A DNA stretch of 64,000 nt from Actinocrispum wychmicini (GTDB lineage Bacteria; Actinomycetota; Actinomycetes; Mycobacteriales; Pseudonocardiaceae), in assembly GCF_004345645.1 (NCBI RefSeq), contig NZ_SLWS01000005.1, positions 62,001-126,000 on the forward strand, read 5' to 3'. The notes beneath the pieces are model-generated. The model was not told where the DNA came from and searched no databases. It was given only the letters and a program-made list of their open reading frames with translations. The position numbers and the translations under genes are program-made. Shown one piece after another: positions 1 to 8,709 of this stretch; the first letter of the stretch is position 1, and every line of letters begins with the position of its first letter.

Positions 1-31
1 GCCGGTTGAGGCCCATCTGAGAGGGGAAGGC

Positions 32-586
32 GTGTACGACGGCGACATCGCCTCCGTGCTGATCACCGAGCAAGAGATCAACGAGAAGATCGCCGAACTC
101 GCCAAGCAGGTGGCCGACGACTACCCGGCCGGCGGCGCGCGTTCGGACCTGGTCCTCGTCGGGGTGCTCAAAGGCGCCGTGATGTTCATGACAGACCTGG
201 CCAGGGCGATGCCGATCCCCGTCCAGCTGGAGTTCATGGCAGTTAGCTCGTATGGCTCGGCCACCTCGTCGTCCGGCGTGGTGCGGATCCTGAAGGACCT
301 GGACCGCGACATCGCCGGCCGGGACGTGCTGATCGTCGAGGACATCATCGACTCGGGGCTGACCCTGTCGTGGCTGCTCAAGAACCTCGCCTCGCGCAAC
401 CCGGCCACCCTGCGGGTGTGCACGCTGCTGCGCAAACCCGACGCGGTGATGGTGGACGTCCCGGTCGAGTACGTCGGCTTCGAGATCCCGAACGAGTTCG
501 TCGTCGGGTACGGCCTGGACTACGCCGAGCGGTACCGCGACCTGCCGTACATTGGGACATTGGACCCAGCGGTCTACTCGTCCTGA
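32..586 (+). CDS. hpt: Hypoxanthine(-guanine) phosphoribosyltransferase
   Basis: A cytoplasmic purine salvage enzyme that transfers phosphoribose from PRPP to hypoxanthine or guanine. The 184-residue length is normal for the bacterial family. The PRPP-binding signature [11 protein letters not shown] lies near residue 100, and the N-terminal LVGVLKGA and C-terminal [12 protein letters not shown] blocks are typical of HPRT. A GTG start is used, preceded by the purine-rich stretch GAGAGGGGAAGG. In actinobacteria hpt usually follows tilS and precedes ftsH, and ftsH is the next gene here. The 218 bp between them (587-804) contains only a small 6-bp hairpin at the hpt stop and presumably the ftsH promoter. 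Confidence 0.95.
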   Translation: MYDGDIASVLITEQEINEKIAELAKQVADDYPAGGARSDLVLVGVLKGAVMFMTDLARAMPIPVQLEFMAVSSYGSATSSSGVVRILKDLDRDIAGRDVLIVEDIIDSGLTLSWLLKNLASRNPATLRVCTLLRKPDAVMVDVPVEYVGFEIPNEFVVGYGLDYAERYRDLPYIGTLDPAVYSS

Positions 587-804
587 GGAACCCCTCAGAA
601 TCGCCGGGAACACCGGGTCGGATCCGGCCGTTACATCCGTGTCCGGTCGGGTGACGCGCTACCGTCCGTAACTGGGTGCGTCGTGGGCTGGATGTGGGCG
701 GTACGCTGGTTGGACCGGATTGCCCCGCCGGTGCGGGTAGTGGGGCCACCACTACCCGATAAGCAAGTCAGGGAGGGTCGAGGCCGCCCGGCGGCCGTAA
801 GTGA
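587..804 (+). other. hpt-ftsH intergenic region
   Basis: This 218-bp gap contains a minor 6-bp stem (583-588 with 593-598) at the hpt stop. No tRNA or small ORF can be supported. It presumably carries the ftsH promoter, but no clear -35/-10 pair stands out. Confidence 0.5.
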
Positions 805-2994
805 ATGGACCGCAAGCGACTGCTCCGTAACCCGCTGCTGTGGATACTGGCGGTGTTCCTGCTGTACCTCGCGTTCAGCACGATCTTTGACGACACCCGT
901 GGATACGCCCAGGTCAGCACGAGCCAGGCGATCACACAGATCAACACCGGGAATGTCGACAAGGCGACGCTGGAGGACAAGGAGCAGCAGCTCAAGCTGA
1001 CCCTCAAGGATCCGAGCAAGGCCGACGGCCAGAAACAGGTCTTCACGTTCTTCCCGGGTGGGAGCAGCACCGCCGAGGTGTTCAACCTGCTCCGGACGAA
1101 CAACGTGAACTTCGACACGAAGGTCACCCAGGAGTCCTTCCTCTCCCAGATCCTCCTGTTCGCGATCCCGCTGGTGCTGCTGGGACTGCTGTTGCTCTGG
1201 ATGATGAACAACGTCCAGGGCGGCGGGAACCGGGTGATGAACTTCGGCAAGTCCAAGGCGAAACAGCTGAACAAGGACATGCCCAAGACCACCTTCGGCG
1301 ACGTGGCCGGTGTCGACGAGGCCGTCGAAGAGCTGTACGAGATCAAGGACTTCCTCCAGAACCCCGGCCGCTACCAGGCGCTCGGCGCGAAGATCCCGAA
1401 GGGTGTGCTGCTCTACGGCCCGCCCGGCACGGGCAAGACGCTGCTCGCGCGCGCGGTGGCCGGCGAGGCTGGGGTGCCGTTCTACACGATCTCCGGCTCC
1501 GACTTCGTCGAGATGTTCGTGGGTGTCGGCGCCTCCCGGGTGCGTGACCTGTTCGAACAGGCCAAGCAGAACGCGCCCTGCATCATCTTCGTCGACGAGA
1601 TCGACGCGGTCGGCCGCCAGCGTGGCGCCGGCCTCGGCGGCGGCCACGACGAGCGCGAACAGACCCTGAACCAGCTGCTGGTCGAGATGGACGGCTTCGA
1701 CGCGCGCGGCGGGATCATCCTGATCGCCGCGACCAACCGGCCGGACATCCTGGACCCGGCGCTGCTCCGGCCGGGCCGGTTCGACCGGCAGATCCCGGTG
1801 TCGGCGCCGGACCTGACCGGCCGCCGCAAGATCCTCGAGGTGCATGCCAAGGGCAAGCCGATGGCGCCGGACGTGGAGTTGCTCAGCCTCGCCAAGCGCA
1901 CGGTCGGCATGTCCGGCGCGGACCTGGCGAACGTGCTGAACGAGGCGGCGCTGCTGACCGCCCGCCAGAACGGCTCGGTGATCGACGGCATCGCGCTGGA
2001 GGAGTCGGTCGACCGCGTGATCGGCGGCCCGGCCCGCAAGAGCCGGATCATCTCCGAGAAGGAGAAGAAGATCACGGCCTACCACGAAGGCGGGCACGCG
2101 CTGGCCGCGTGGGCCATGCCCGACCTGGAGCCGGTCTACAAGCTGACGATCCTGCCGCGTGGCCGGACGGGTGGGCACGCTCTGGTCGTCCCCGAGGACG
2201 ACAAGGGCCTGATGACCCGCTCGGAGATGATCGCGCGCCTGGTGTTCGCGCTCGGTGGGCGTTCGGCCGAGGAACTGGTGTTCCACGAGCCGACCACGGG
2301 CGCGTCGTCGGACATCGACCAGGCCACCAAGATCGCCAAGGCGATGGTGACCGAGTACGGCATGAGCGCCCGACTGGGTGCCGTGAAGTACGGCCAGGAG
2401 CAGGGCGACCCGTTCCTCGGCCGGTCCATGGGCCACGCGCCGGACTACTCGCTGGAAGTGGCGCACGAGATCGACGAGGAGGTGCGGGCGCTCATCGAGG
2501 CCGCGCACACCGAGGCCTGGGAGGTGCTCAACACCTACCGGGACGTGCTGGACGACCTCGTGGTCGAGCTGCTGGACAAGGAGACGTTGCAGCGCAAGGA
2601 CCTGGAGCGGATCTTCTCCCGGGTGGAGAAGCGGCCCCGGATCACCGCGTTCAACGACTTCGGCGAGCGCGTCCCGTCCGACAAGCCGCCGATCAAGACC
2701 CGCGGCGAGCTGGCGATCGAACGCGGCGAGCCCTGGCCGCCGCACACCGAGGAACCCGAGCCGACCCCGGTCGGTGCCCTCGGCAGCGCGACGGACACCC
2801 AGAAAGAGGCCAACGCCAGCAACGGCGCACTGCCGAACGGCCTGCCGCCGGCGTACAGCCCACCGACCTACGGCTCGGACCCGTTCAAGGAGCAGAGCCG
2901 ACCCGGTGGCCCGCCGAACTACGGCGCGCCTCCCGGCTGGCGCCCGGCGACCTCACCGAACCGGGACCCCGAGGATCGGGACGGTAACCGCTGA
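805..2994 (+). CDS. ftsH: ATP-dependent zinc metalloprotease FtsH
   Basis: A membrane-bound AAA+ protease for quality control of membrane and some soluble proteins. There are two transmembrane segments (about residues 9-27 and 115-135) around an extracytoplasmic loop. The AAA domain has Walker A GPPGTGKT, Walker B IIFVDEID and the second region of homology around [17 protein letters not shown]. The zinc motif is HEGGH, a variant of the usual HEAGH that still fits HExxH. The 729-residue length includes a Pro/Gly-rich C-terminal tail of about 110 residues with no visible domain, common in actinobacterial FtsH. A strong hairpin lies just after the stop, at the folE start. Confidence 0.97.
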   Translation: MDRKRLLRNPLLWILAVFLLYLAFSTIFDDTRGYAQVSTSQAITQINTGNVDKATLEDKEQQLKLTLKDPSKADGQKQVFTFFPGGSSTAEVFNLLRTNNVNFDTKVTQESFLSQILLFAIPLVLLGLLLLWMMNNVQGGGNRVMNFGKSKAKQLNKDMPKTTFGDVAGVDEAVEELYEIKDFLQNPGRYQALGAKIPKGVLLYGPPGTGKTLLARAVAGEAGVPFYTISGSDFVEMFVGVGASRVRDLFEQAKQNAPCIIFVDEIDAVGRQRGAGLGGGHDEREQTLNQLLVEMDGFDARGGIILIAATNRPDILDPALLRPGRFDRQIPVSAPDLTGRRKILEVHAKGKPMAPDVELLSLAKRTVGMSGADLANVLNEAALLTARQNGSVIDGIALEESVDRVIGGPARKSRIISEKEKKITAYHEGGHALAAWAMPDLEPVYKLTILPRGRTGGHALVVPEDDKGLMTRSEMIARLVFALGGRSAEELVFHEPTTGASSDIDQATKIAKAMVTEYGMSARLGAVKYGQEQGDPFLGRSMGHAPDYSLEVAHEIDEEVRALIEAAHTEAWEVLNTYRDVLDDLVVELLDKETLQRKDLERIFSRVEKRPRITAFNDFGERVPSDKPPIKTRGELAIERGEPWPPHTEEPEPTPVGALGSATDTQKEANASNGALPNGLPPAYSPPTYGSDPFKEQSRPGGPPNYGAPPGWRPATSPNRDPEDRDGNR

Positions 2995-3005
2995 ACAACC
3001 CTCCG

Positions 3006-3626
3006 TTGTCCCCGAACGGAGTGGCTGCCACCACCGGCAGCCACTCCGTTCGGCGTGTATTCGACCAGGAACGCGCCGAGAAAGCCGTCCGCGAACTACT
3101 GCTCGCCTGCGGCGAGAACCCGGACCGCGAAGGCCTCGCCGACACCCCCTCCCGGGTAGCTCGGGCGTACCGCGAGATGTTCGCGGGCCTGTACATGGAC
3201 CCGGATTCGGTGCTGGCCAAGACCTTCGACGAGAGCCACGAGGAACTCGTCCTGGTCACCGACATTCCCATCTATTCATTCTGTGAACACCACCTTTTGC
3301 CATTCCATGGCGTCGCGCATGTTGGCTACATTCCCAATGAGCACGGCAAAGTAACCGGACTGTCCAAAGTGGCCCGTTTGGTGGACGCCTATGCCAAACG
3401 GCCGCAGGTGCAGGAGCGGCTGACCTCCCAGATCGCCGATTCGCTTGTCCGGACGCTTCAGCCGCGTGGCGTGATCGTGGTGATCGAGGCCGAGCACCTG
3501 TGCATGGCGATGCGGGGGGTGCGCAAGCCCGGGTCGCGGACCACGACTTCGGCTGTGCGGGGGCAGTTCAAGACTTCGGCGTCGTCGAGAGCTGAGGCGT
3601 TGGACCTGATCAAGGCGCGTCGATGA
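3006..3626 (+). CDS. folE: GTP cyclohydrolase I
   Basis: Catalyses GTP to 7,8-dihydroneopterin triphosphate, the first step of tetrahydrofolate synthesis. The zinc-site motif [11 protein letters not shown] and the segment [20 protein letters not shown] are typical of type I enzymes. The start is uncertain: TTG at 3006 gives 206 residues and GTG at 3021 gives 201. Both candidates lie at or inside a perfect 18-bp hairpin, and neither has a clear Shine-Dalgarno sequence. The stop overlaps the folP ATG by 4 bases, so folE heads a translationally coupled folate operon. Codons in the central catalytic stretch (about 3260-3380) are visibly more AT-rich than those of neighbouring genes. Confidence 0.94.
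   Translation: MSPNGVAATTGSHSVRRVFDQERAEKAVRELLLACGENPDREGLADTPSRVARAYREMFAGLYMDPDSVLAKTFDESHEELVLVTDIPIYSFCEHHLLPFHGVAHVGYIPNEHGKVTGLSKVARLVDAYAKRPQVQERLTSQIADSLVRTLQPRGVIVVIEAEHLCMAMRGVRKPGSRTTTSAVRGQFKTSASSRAEALDLIKARR
3012..3053 (+). terminator. Perfect 18-bp hairpin between ftsH and folE
   Basis: Arms 3012-3029 and 3036-3053 are perfect reverse complements with a 6-nt loop ACCACC. There is no T tract, so this resembles the I-shaped terminators of actinobacteria and could end the ftsH transcript. Because it covers the first codons of folE under either start, it could equally act as an attenuator or as a structure hiding the folE initiation region. Confidence 0.7.
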
Positions 3627-4456
3627 CCAAGCACCGGCTGTTGCCTCGGCCGGGTCGTTGCGTGGTGATGGGCGTGCTGAACGTGACGCCGGACTCGTTC
3701 TCCGACGGCGGCCGGTACTTCACCATCGATGACGCGCTCAAGCACGGGCGTGAGATGTGGGCGTTGGGCGCGGATCTGGTGGATATCGGCGGGGAGTCGA
3801 CGCGGCCGGGGGCTCAGCGGGTCGAGGTCGACGTCGAGATCGCGCGGATCGAGCCGGTGATCACGGAGTTGGCGGGCGCGGGCGTGCGGATCAGCGTGGA
3901 CACCATGCGCGCGCGGGTTGCTGAGGCCGCGCTCGAAGCGGGTGCGGTGATCGTGAACGACGTGTCCGGTGGGCTGGCGGATCCGGACATGGCGCGGGTC
4001 GTGGCGGACGCGGGTGTGCCGTGGATCCTGATGCACTGGCGTGGACACAGCAAGGACATGAACTCGCTCGCCGACTATGCCAACGTTGTGGCGGAGGTCC
4101 GGGACGAGTTGTGCGCCCGGGTCGACGCGGCGCTCAGGTCCGGGGTGGCGCAGGACGCCATCGTGATCGACCCGGGGTTGGGGTTCGCCAAGCAGGCCGA
4201 CCACGACTGGGCTTTGTTGCGGCACCTGGACACGTTCCTCGACCTGGGTTTCCCCGTGCTGGTTGGGGCGTCGCGCAAACGTTTCATCGGGCGGTTGTTG
4301 GCGGCCGTGGACGGCACCCCGAGGCCGCCGGACGGACGTGAGGACGCGACCGCGGCGATATCCACGCTCGCCGCGGCGAAAGGTGTGTGGGGTGTGCGCG
4401 TGCACGATGTCGCGCGATCGTTGGACGCGGTGCGGGTGGTCGCCCAATGGGGCTGA
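3623..4456 (+). CDS. folP: Dihydropteroate synthase
   Basis: Condenses 6-hydroxymethyl-dihydropterin pyrophosphate with p-aminobenzoate; the sulfonamide target. The N-terminal signature [14 protein letters not shown], the pterin-site block ISVDTMRA and the C-terminal SRKRFIG motif are all present. The 277-residue length is normal. ATG at 3623 overlaps the folE stop (ATGA), and the 3' end overlaps the folB start by 10 bases. It corresponds to folP1 of mycobacteria, in the same position of the same operon. Confidence 0.96.
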   Translation: MTKHRLLPRPGRCVVMGVLNVTPDSFSDGGRYFTIDDALKHGREMWALGADLVDIGGESTRPGAQRVEVDVEIARIEPVITELAGAGVRISVDTMRARVAEAALEAGAVIVNDVSGGLADPDMARVVADAGVPWILMHWRGHSKDMNSLADYANVVAEVRDELCARVDAALRSGVAQDAIVIDPGLGFAKQADHDWALLRHLDTFLDLGFPVLVGASRKRFIGRLLAAVDGTPRPPDGREDATAAISTLAAAKGVWGVRVHDVARSLDAVRVVAQWG

Positions 4457-4815
4457 AGGACCAGATCACGCTGACGGGACTGCGCGTGCGCGGCAACCAT
4501 GGCGTGTTCGAGCACGAGAAACGCGACGGCCAGGATTTCCTCGTCGACATCAGGGTGTGGATCTCGCTGGACGAGGCCGCCAGGACCGACGACCTGACCA
4601 GGACGCTGCACTACGGCGAACTGGCCGAAGGGGCGGCGGCGATTGTCGCCGGGCCGGCGCGGGACCTGATCGAGACCGTGGCCGGGGAGATCGCCGACAT
4701 GGTCCTGCGGGATGAGCGGGCGCACGCCGTGGAAGTGACCGTCCACAAGCCGGCCGCGCCGATCCCGTTGACGTTCGCGGACGTGGCCGTGACCGTGCAC
4801 CGGGAGCGCGGATGA
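4447..4815 (+). CDS. folB: Dihydroneopterin aldolase
   Basis: Cleaves 7,8-dihydroneopterin to 6-hydroxymethyl-dihydropterin and glycolaldehyde. The 122-residue product begins [20 protein letters not shown] and carries the family blocks [10 protein letters not shown] and [11 protein letters not shown], with the usual Lys in [14 protein letters not shown] at 4447 was chosen because homology begins there; an upstream in-frame start at 4387 would lie deep inside folP. The stop overlaps the folK ATG (ATGA). Confidence 0.94.
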   Translation: MGLKDQITLTGLRVRGNHGVFEHEKRDGQDFLVDIRVWISLDEAARTDDLTRTLHYGELAEGAAAIVAGPARDLIETVAGEIADMVLRDERAHAVEVTVHKPAAPIPLTFADVAVTVHRERG

Positions 4816-5306
4816 CCGTCGCGGTGTTGTCCGTCGGGTCCAACATGGGTGACCGGCTCGGCCACCTGAAGTCCACTGTGGACGGACTGCCGGTGGTGGC
4901 CGTGTCGCCGGTGTACCAGACCGCGCCATGGGGCGTGACCGACCAGGACGACTTCCTCAACGCGGTGCTCGTCGTCGCGGCAGATGACGTCGACGAGTGG
5001 GGCTGGTTGCGTCGGGCGCACGAGCTGGAGAACGCGGCCGGGCGGGTCCGCGACAGGCGGTGGGGGCCGCGCACGCTCGACGTGGACATCGTTACGGTCT
5101 CCGGCGTGACCAGCGACGATCCCCGGCTCGAACTGCCGCATCCACGGGCGCACGAGCGGGCGTTCGTGCTGGTGCCGTGGCTGGCCGTGCGGCCGGACGC
5201 GGAGCTGCCCGGACACGGCCGGGTCCGGGACCTGGTGGCGGCACTGCCCGCGGCCGAGGTCGACGGCGTGCGGCTGCGCGAGGATCTGACGCTGGAGGCT
5301 GTGTGA
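4812..5306 (+). CDS. folK: 2-amino-4-hydroxy-6-hydroxymethyldihydropteridine diphosphokinase
   Basis: Pyrophosphorylates 6-hydroxymethyl-dihydropterin with ATP, giving the substrate of FolP. Visible family motifs are [10 protein letters not shown] at the N terminus, [11 protein letters not shown], and the catalytic block [13 protein letters not shown]. The 164-residue length is typical. It is coupled to folB by a 4-base overlap and its stop overlaps the next gene's GTG start. Confidence 0.95.
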   Translation: MTVAVLSVGSNMGDRLGHLKSTVDGLPVVAVSPVYQTAPWGVTDQDDFLNAVLVVAADDVDEWGWLRRAHELENAAGRVRDRRWGPRTLDVDIVTVSGVTSDDPRLELPHPRAHERAFVLVPWLAVRPDAELPGHGRVRDLVAALPAAEVDGVRLREDLTLEAV

Positions 5307-5758
5307 GGTTCACCAGGCCACGGGACCTGGCGATCGCCGGGCTGCTCGCGGGGATCGTGCTGTACGTGATCATGCGGTCGGCGTACGGCTCGCTGCCGCC
5401 GCTGCCCACATTGGCCGGTGTGACGCTTGTCGTCGTCGCCGCGATCGACGTGGTGCTCGCGGTCTCACTGCGGGCCAGGATCCGTCGCAAGAGCGGTCGT
5501 CCGGTGGAGGCGCTCACCGCGGCTCGCGCGGTCGCTTTGGCGAAGGCGTCGTCCCTGTTGGGCGCGATCATGCTCGGCGCCTGGGTCGGCGTGCTCGCGT
5601 ATGTGTTCCCCAAGCGGTCGGACATCGTCGCGGCGGCGAACGACACGACGAGTTCGATCATCGGCGCGCTCTGCGCCGCCGCCCTGATCGCCGCCGGCCT
5701 GTGGCTCGAACACTGCTGCCGAACACCGGACGATCCGGACGAACCGAAAGACCGTTGA
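5303..5758 (+). CDS. DUF3180 family membrane protein
   Basis: A 151-residue inner-membrane protein with four predicted transmembrane helices (about residues 10-26, 35-54, 78-102 and 117-135). Its position directly after folK matches the DUF3180 protein Rv3605c of M. tuberculosis, and the sequence pattern fits that family. Function is unknown. GTG at 5303 overlaps the folK stop; another in-phase-looking GTG lies 2 bases upstream but is out of frame. Co-transcription with the folate genes is conserved in actinobacteria, but no enzymatic motif is visible. Confidence 0.85.
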   Translation: MRFTRPRDLAIAGLLAGIVLYVIMRSAYGSLPPLPTLAGVTLVVVAAIDVVLAVSLRARIRRKSGRPVEALTAARAVALAKASSLLGAIMLGAWVGVLAYVFPKRSDIVAAANDTTSSIIGALCAAALIAAGLWLEHCCRTPDDPDEPKDR

Positions 5759-5838
5759 GCGCTTCGTTACGGGGATTGACCGAATTCGAGCGACACGACT
5801 TGGTCTCGGACCGGTAACTGACCGGTACGGTGTACGCC

Positions 5839-7275
5839 ATGACCAGCCGTGCCGTCTCGACGCGCGATGGCAGCAGGGTGCCCAGCACGGCTCGCCTGTT
5901 GCTGGGCGGCGCGCTGGTGCTGGGTTTCGGCGCCACCATCGTCCTGGTGATGAGCGACGACGCCCGGTTCCTCAAGTTGGGCATCGTGGCCGCGCTCTGG
6001 GCGGCCCTGCTGGGCGTGTTCCTCGCCGCCCGGTTCCGCCGGCAGGTCAGCGACGGCGCCGACAACGCCGCCGACATGCAGGCGGTCTATGAGCTTGAGC
6101 TGGAACGCGAGATCGCGGCCCGCCGGGAGTACGAGCTGGAGCTGGAGGCGGAGGCCAAGCGCAAGGCCGATGACGAGTCCAGGCAGGACATCGAGGCGTT
6201 GCGGACCGAGTTGGGCGCGTTGCGGGAAACCCTGCAGTCCCTGTTGGGCGGCGAGGTGCTCGTCGAACGGCTCGCCCTGCAGGCGACGCGGATGCGTTCG
6301 ATCGGTGACGACGGCTCGCAGCTGCCCCGGCAGAACCAGGTGAAACGCCTCAACGCGAGCCCGCGTGAGCAGGTCGTCGTCCCGTCCGAGCCGCAGACCG
6401 AGCTGATGGAACGGGTGGTCGAGCGGCCGCACCAGCCGTCGCGCCGGCCACCGACGCAGCGGTCGCAGCGTTCGGAGCGGTCGGCGCCGCGTGAGCCGGA
6501 CCGTCCGGTTCGCCCGTCGGTGGTACCCCGCGAGCAGCGCGTCGACCCGTCCGACCCGGGGTCGGGGTGGTGGGAGCCGGTCATTCCGCCTGGTCACGCC
6601 ACCCCACGCCAGGAGGCCTACCACCGGCCGGTCGCCGGTGACCCGGGCCAGAGCCTCGGCGAGGGCCTGGACCCGAACTGGACGCCGTCCTGGGAGCGGA
6701 GCAATCCCGCCCAGCCGGGCCGTCCACCGCGGCCGCCCAAAGCGCCACAGGCCAGCCAGCCGTTGCCCAAACGCCCGCAGGCCAGTCAGCCTCTGCCGAC
6801 CCCGCCGCAGGCGAGCCAGCCGTTGCCCACGCCGGCGGCGTCGCCGCAGGCCCGTCCCACGGACGCCATCACCAGGGTGCAGCCGCCGGTGAACGAGTCG
6901 CCTCGGGTCGAGGCGGCGACCCGCGTGCAGCAACCCGTCGCCGAACCACTACCGCCGCCTCCGCCACCCGCCGAGCGGCGTCGCCCCGACGACACCAGTG
7001 GCGGTCGCCGCCGCGCACCGGAGTCGGAGGCCGTCCCGCCGGGGCGCCACGCCGAACCGCCGGAGGAGACCGCGGGTGGCGGCCGTCGGAGGCGTGCGGA
7101 GGACGCGCCGTCCTGGCAGGACAGCCTCGGCGCCCGCACCACCGGAAGCCACGCCAAGCCAGCGCCACCGGCCGAGCCGACCGGTTCGCACACCGAAGGC
7201 CGCTCGGTGAGCGAACTGCTCGCCGCGCACGGAACGACGGAGAACCCGCGCCGCCGTCGCCGCCGCGAGGACTGA
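5839..7275 (+). CDS. DUF6779-like membrane protein with long Pro-rich tail
   Basis: A 478-residue protein with two transmembrane segments near the N terminus (about residues 17-36 and 43-62). A charged coiled-coil stretch follows (about 75-140, rich in ELELEREIAARREYELELEA-type sequence), then a roughly 300-residue disordered Pro/Arg-rich region ending in RRRRRRED. It sits where M. tuberculosis has Rv3604c, and the membrane-plus-coil head fits DUF6779; this assignment comes from position and layout. ATG at 5839 is preferred to GTG at 5830. The tail contains three perfect-register 10-residue repeats. Function is unknown; the layout suggests a membrane-anchored scaffold. Confidence 0.75.
   Translation: MTSRAVSTRDGSRVPSTARLLLGGALVLGFGATIVLVMSDDARFLKLGIVAALWAALLGVFLAARFRRQVSDGADNAADMQAVYELELEREIAARREYELELEAEAKRKADDESRQDIEALRTELGALRETLQSLLGGEVLVERLALQATRMRSIGDDGSQLPRQNQVKRLNASPREQVVVPSEPQTELMERVVERPHQPSRRPPTQRSQRSERSAPREPDRPVRPSVVPREQRVDPSDPGSGWWEPVIPPGHATPRQEAYHRPVAGDPGQSLGEGLDPNWTPSWERSNPAQPGRPPRPPKAPQASQPLPKRPQASQPLPTPPQASQPLPTPAASPQARPTDAITRVQPPVNESPRVEAATRVQQPVAEPLPPPPPPAERRRPDDTSGGRRRAPESEAVPPGRHAEPPEETAGGGRRRRAEDAPSWQDSLGARTTGSHAKPAPPAEPTGSHTEGRSVSELLAAHGTTENPRRRRRRED
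6745..6834 (+). repeat. Three tandem 30-bp coding repeats (PQASQPLPxx)
   Basis: Three consecutive 10-codon units each encode PQASQPLP followed by KR, TP and TP. The units differ at third positions, so the protein repeat appears maintained rather than freshly duplicated. They lie in the disordered tail of the DUF6779-like protein. Confidence 0.8.
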
Positions 7276-7319
7276 CCACCCGCCGGTGCCGCCCCAAAAC
7301 CGCGCCGCAGGCTTGGCCG

Positions 7320-7539
7320 CGCCGACACCAGCCCCCGCTTGGCCGCGCCGGTCATTTACGCCCCAGAACACGCCCGACATCGCCCCGAGCCCAGCGGTGG
7401 CCAGCCCCGAGCGAAGATGTCGGTAGCGTGGGCTGGGGTGGAAATGACCGGCTGAAGGCGGCCAAGCGCGTCCGAGCGGAGCGAGGACAAATCAAACACC
7501 GCCAAGCGCGTCCGAGCGGAGCGAGGACAATCAGACACC
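7320..7539. repeat. Dispersed palindromic repeat, copy A
   Basis: This fills most of the 264-bp gap between the DUF6779-like gene and prsW. It is nearly identical to the reverse complement of 15530-15707 and clearly related to 46781-46942. The unit is an imperfect palindrome: GGTCATTTACGCCCCA on the left pairs, with two mismatches, with TGGGGTGGAAATGACC on the right, and CCGACATC pairs with GATGTCGG. It ends in the block GTCCGAGCGGAGCGAGGAC, itself partly self-complementary. In this copy that end block is tandemly duplicated (7461-7500 and 7500-7539). No coding function is apparent. Confidence 0.85.
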
Positions 7540-8664
7540 GTGACGGTTGAGGAGTCGGGGGTTCGGCAACGGCCGAAGCCGCGTCGGTTCACGGTGCTGC
7601 TGCCCGTTGTCGGATTGATCGTCCTCAGTCTGTGCGGGTTGGGGGTGTTCGCGTACCTGACCGCCCGGGTGGGGTTGGTCGCCGAACTCATCGGGTTGGG
7701 CGCCGCGTTGCTGCCTGTCGTGCCTGTCGTCGCCGTGTTCCTGTGGATCGACCGGTGGGAGCCGGAGCCGGCCAAGCTGCTGTGGCTGGCGTTCACGTGG
7801 GGCGCGTTCGGGGCGACGTTGACCGCGCTGCTGATCAACAACACCGCCGCGGTCGTGGGCGACCTGCTGCTGGGGAAGGGCGGCGGGGACACGGTCAGCG
7901 CGGTGGTGTCCGCGCCGCTCATCGAGGAGGCCGCCAAGGGCGCCTTCGTGCTGGCGATCTTCCTGCGGCGGCGGCACGAGTTCGACGGGGTGGTGGACGG
8001 GATCGTCTACGGCGGGATGTGCGCCGCCGGGTTCGCGTTCACCGAGAACGTCTACTACTTCGGCCGGATCTTCGTCGAGCACGGATTCGGCCACACCGGT
8101 GTCATCGGCGCGTTCATCCTGCGCGGCGTGCTGGCCCCGTTCACCCATCCGTTGTTCACGGTGATGACCGGCATCGGCCTGGGTGTCGCGGCGACCACGA
8201 CCAGACGCGGGATCCGGATCGCCGCTCCCATCGTCGGCTACGTGATCGCCGTCGGCCTGCACGCCCTGTGGAACGCCGCGGCGACGCTGGGCAACGCCAG
8301 GACGTTCCTGAACGTGTACTTCCTGATCATGGTCCCGGTGTTCGTCGGGGCCGCGGCGCTGGTCCACTGGGCGCGTAAGCGGGAGCAGCGGATCGTCGCG
8401 GCGGCCCTGCCCGAGTTCGTCCGGGAGGGCCTGGTCGCGGCGAGCGAGACAGAGCTGCTCGGCAGCCTGCGGCGGCGGCTGGAGTGGCGCCGGCGGATCC
8501 GTCGCAAGTACGGGCCGGTGGCCGCGCGGGCGGTCGCGGACTACCAGGTCACGGTCACCGAGTTGGCATTCGCGCGGGCCAGCCACAACGGCCGCGAAGA
8601 GGAGTACACGAACGCGGTCCGCGTGGCCCGCGCCACTGCGGTGCGGGCGGCGTCAGGACACTGA
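7540..8664 (+). CDS. PrsW family intramembrane metalloprotease
   Basis: A 374-residue multipass membrane protein with about eight hydrophobic helices. It carries the PrsW motifs: EEAAKG (EExxK), the following HEFDGVVDG, FTENVYYF (FExxxY type) and a later HALWN. PrsW family proteins cleave membrane substrates such as anti-sigma factors; the substrate here is not indicated, and no anti-sigma gene is adjacent. The C-terminal 90 residues are charged and cytoplasmic, rich in Arg. GTG at 7540 directly follows repeat copy A, so its promoter must lie in or just upstream of the repeat. Confidence 0.88.
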   Translation: MTVEESGVRQRPKPRRFTVLLPVVGLIVLSLCGLGVFAYLTARVGLVAELIGLGAALLPVVPVVAVFLWIDRWEPEPAKLLWLAFTWGAFGATLTALLINNTAAVVGDLLLGKGGGDTVSAVVSAPLIEEAAKGAFVLAIFLRRRHEFDGVVDGIVYGGMCAAGFAFTENVYYFGRIFVEHGFGHTGVIGAFILRGVLAPFTHPLFTVMTGIGLGVAATTTRRGIRIAAPIVGYVIAVGLHALWNAAATLGNARTFLNVYFLIMVPVFVGAAALVHWARKREQRIVAAALPEFVREGLVAASETELLGSLRRRLEWRRRIRRKYGPVAARAVADYQVTVTELAFARASHNGREEEYTNAVRVARATAVRAASGH

Positions 8665-8709
8665 CTACCCTCAAAGCTCGTCGCTGCCGCCAGGAGGAGA
8701 TGACTTGCT

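Noticed and set aside
1-9. Possible last codons of tilS before hpt
   Set aside because: tilS normally precedes hpt, and GCC GGT TGA could be its end, but three codons cannot support a gene call.
631-2745. 704-residue open frame opposite ftsH
   Set aside because: It is a GC-skew shadow: composition is dominated by Arg/Leu/Val/His repeats with no motif, and ftsH is unmistakable on the other strand.
7461-7539. CRISPR-like tandem repeat
   Set aside because: Only two adjacent near-identical 40-bp units without spacers; they are the duplicated end block of the dispersed palindrome.
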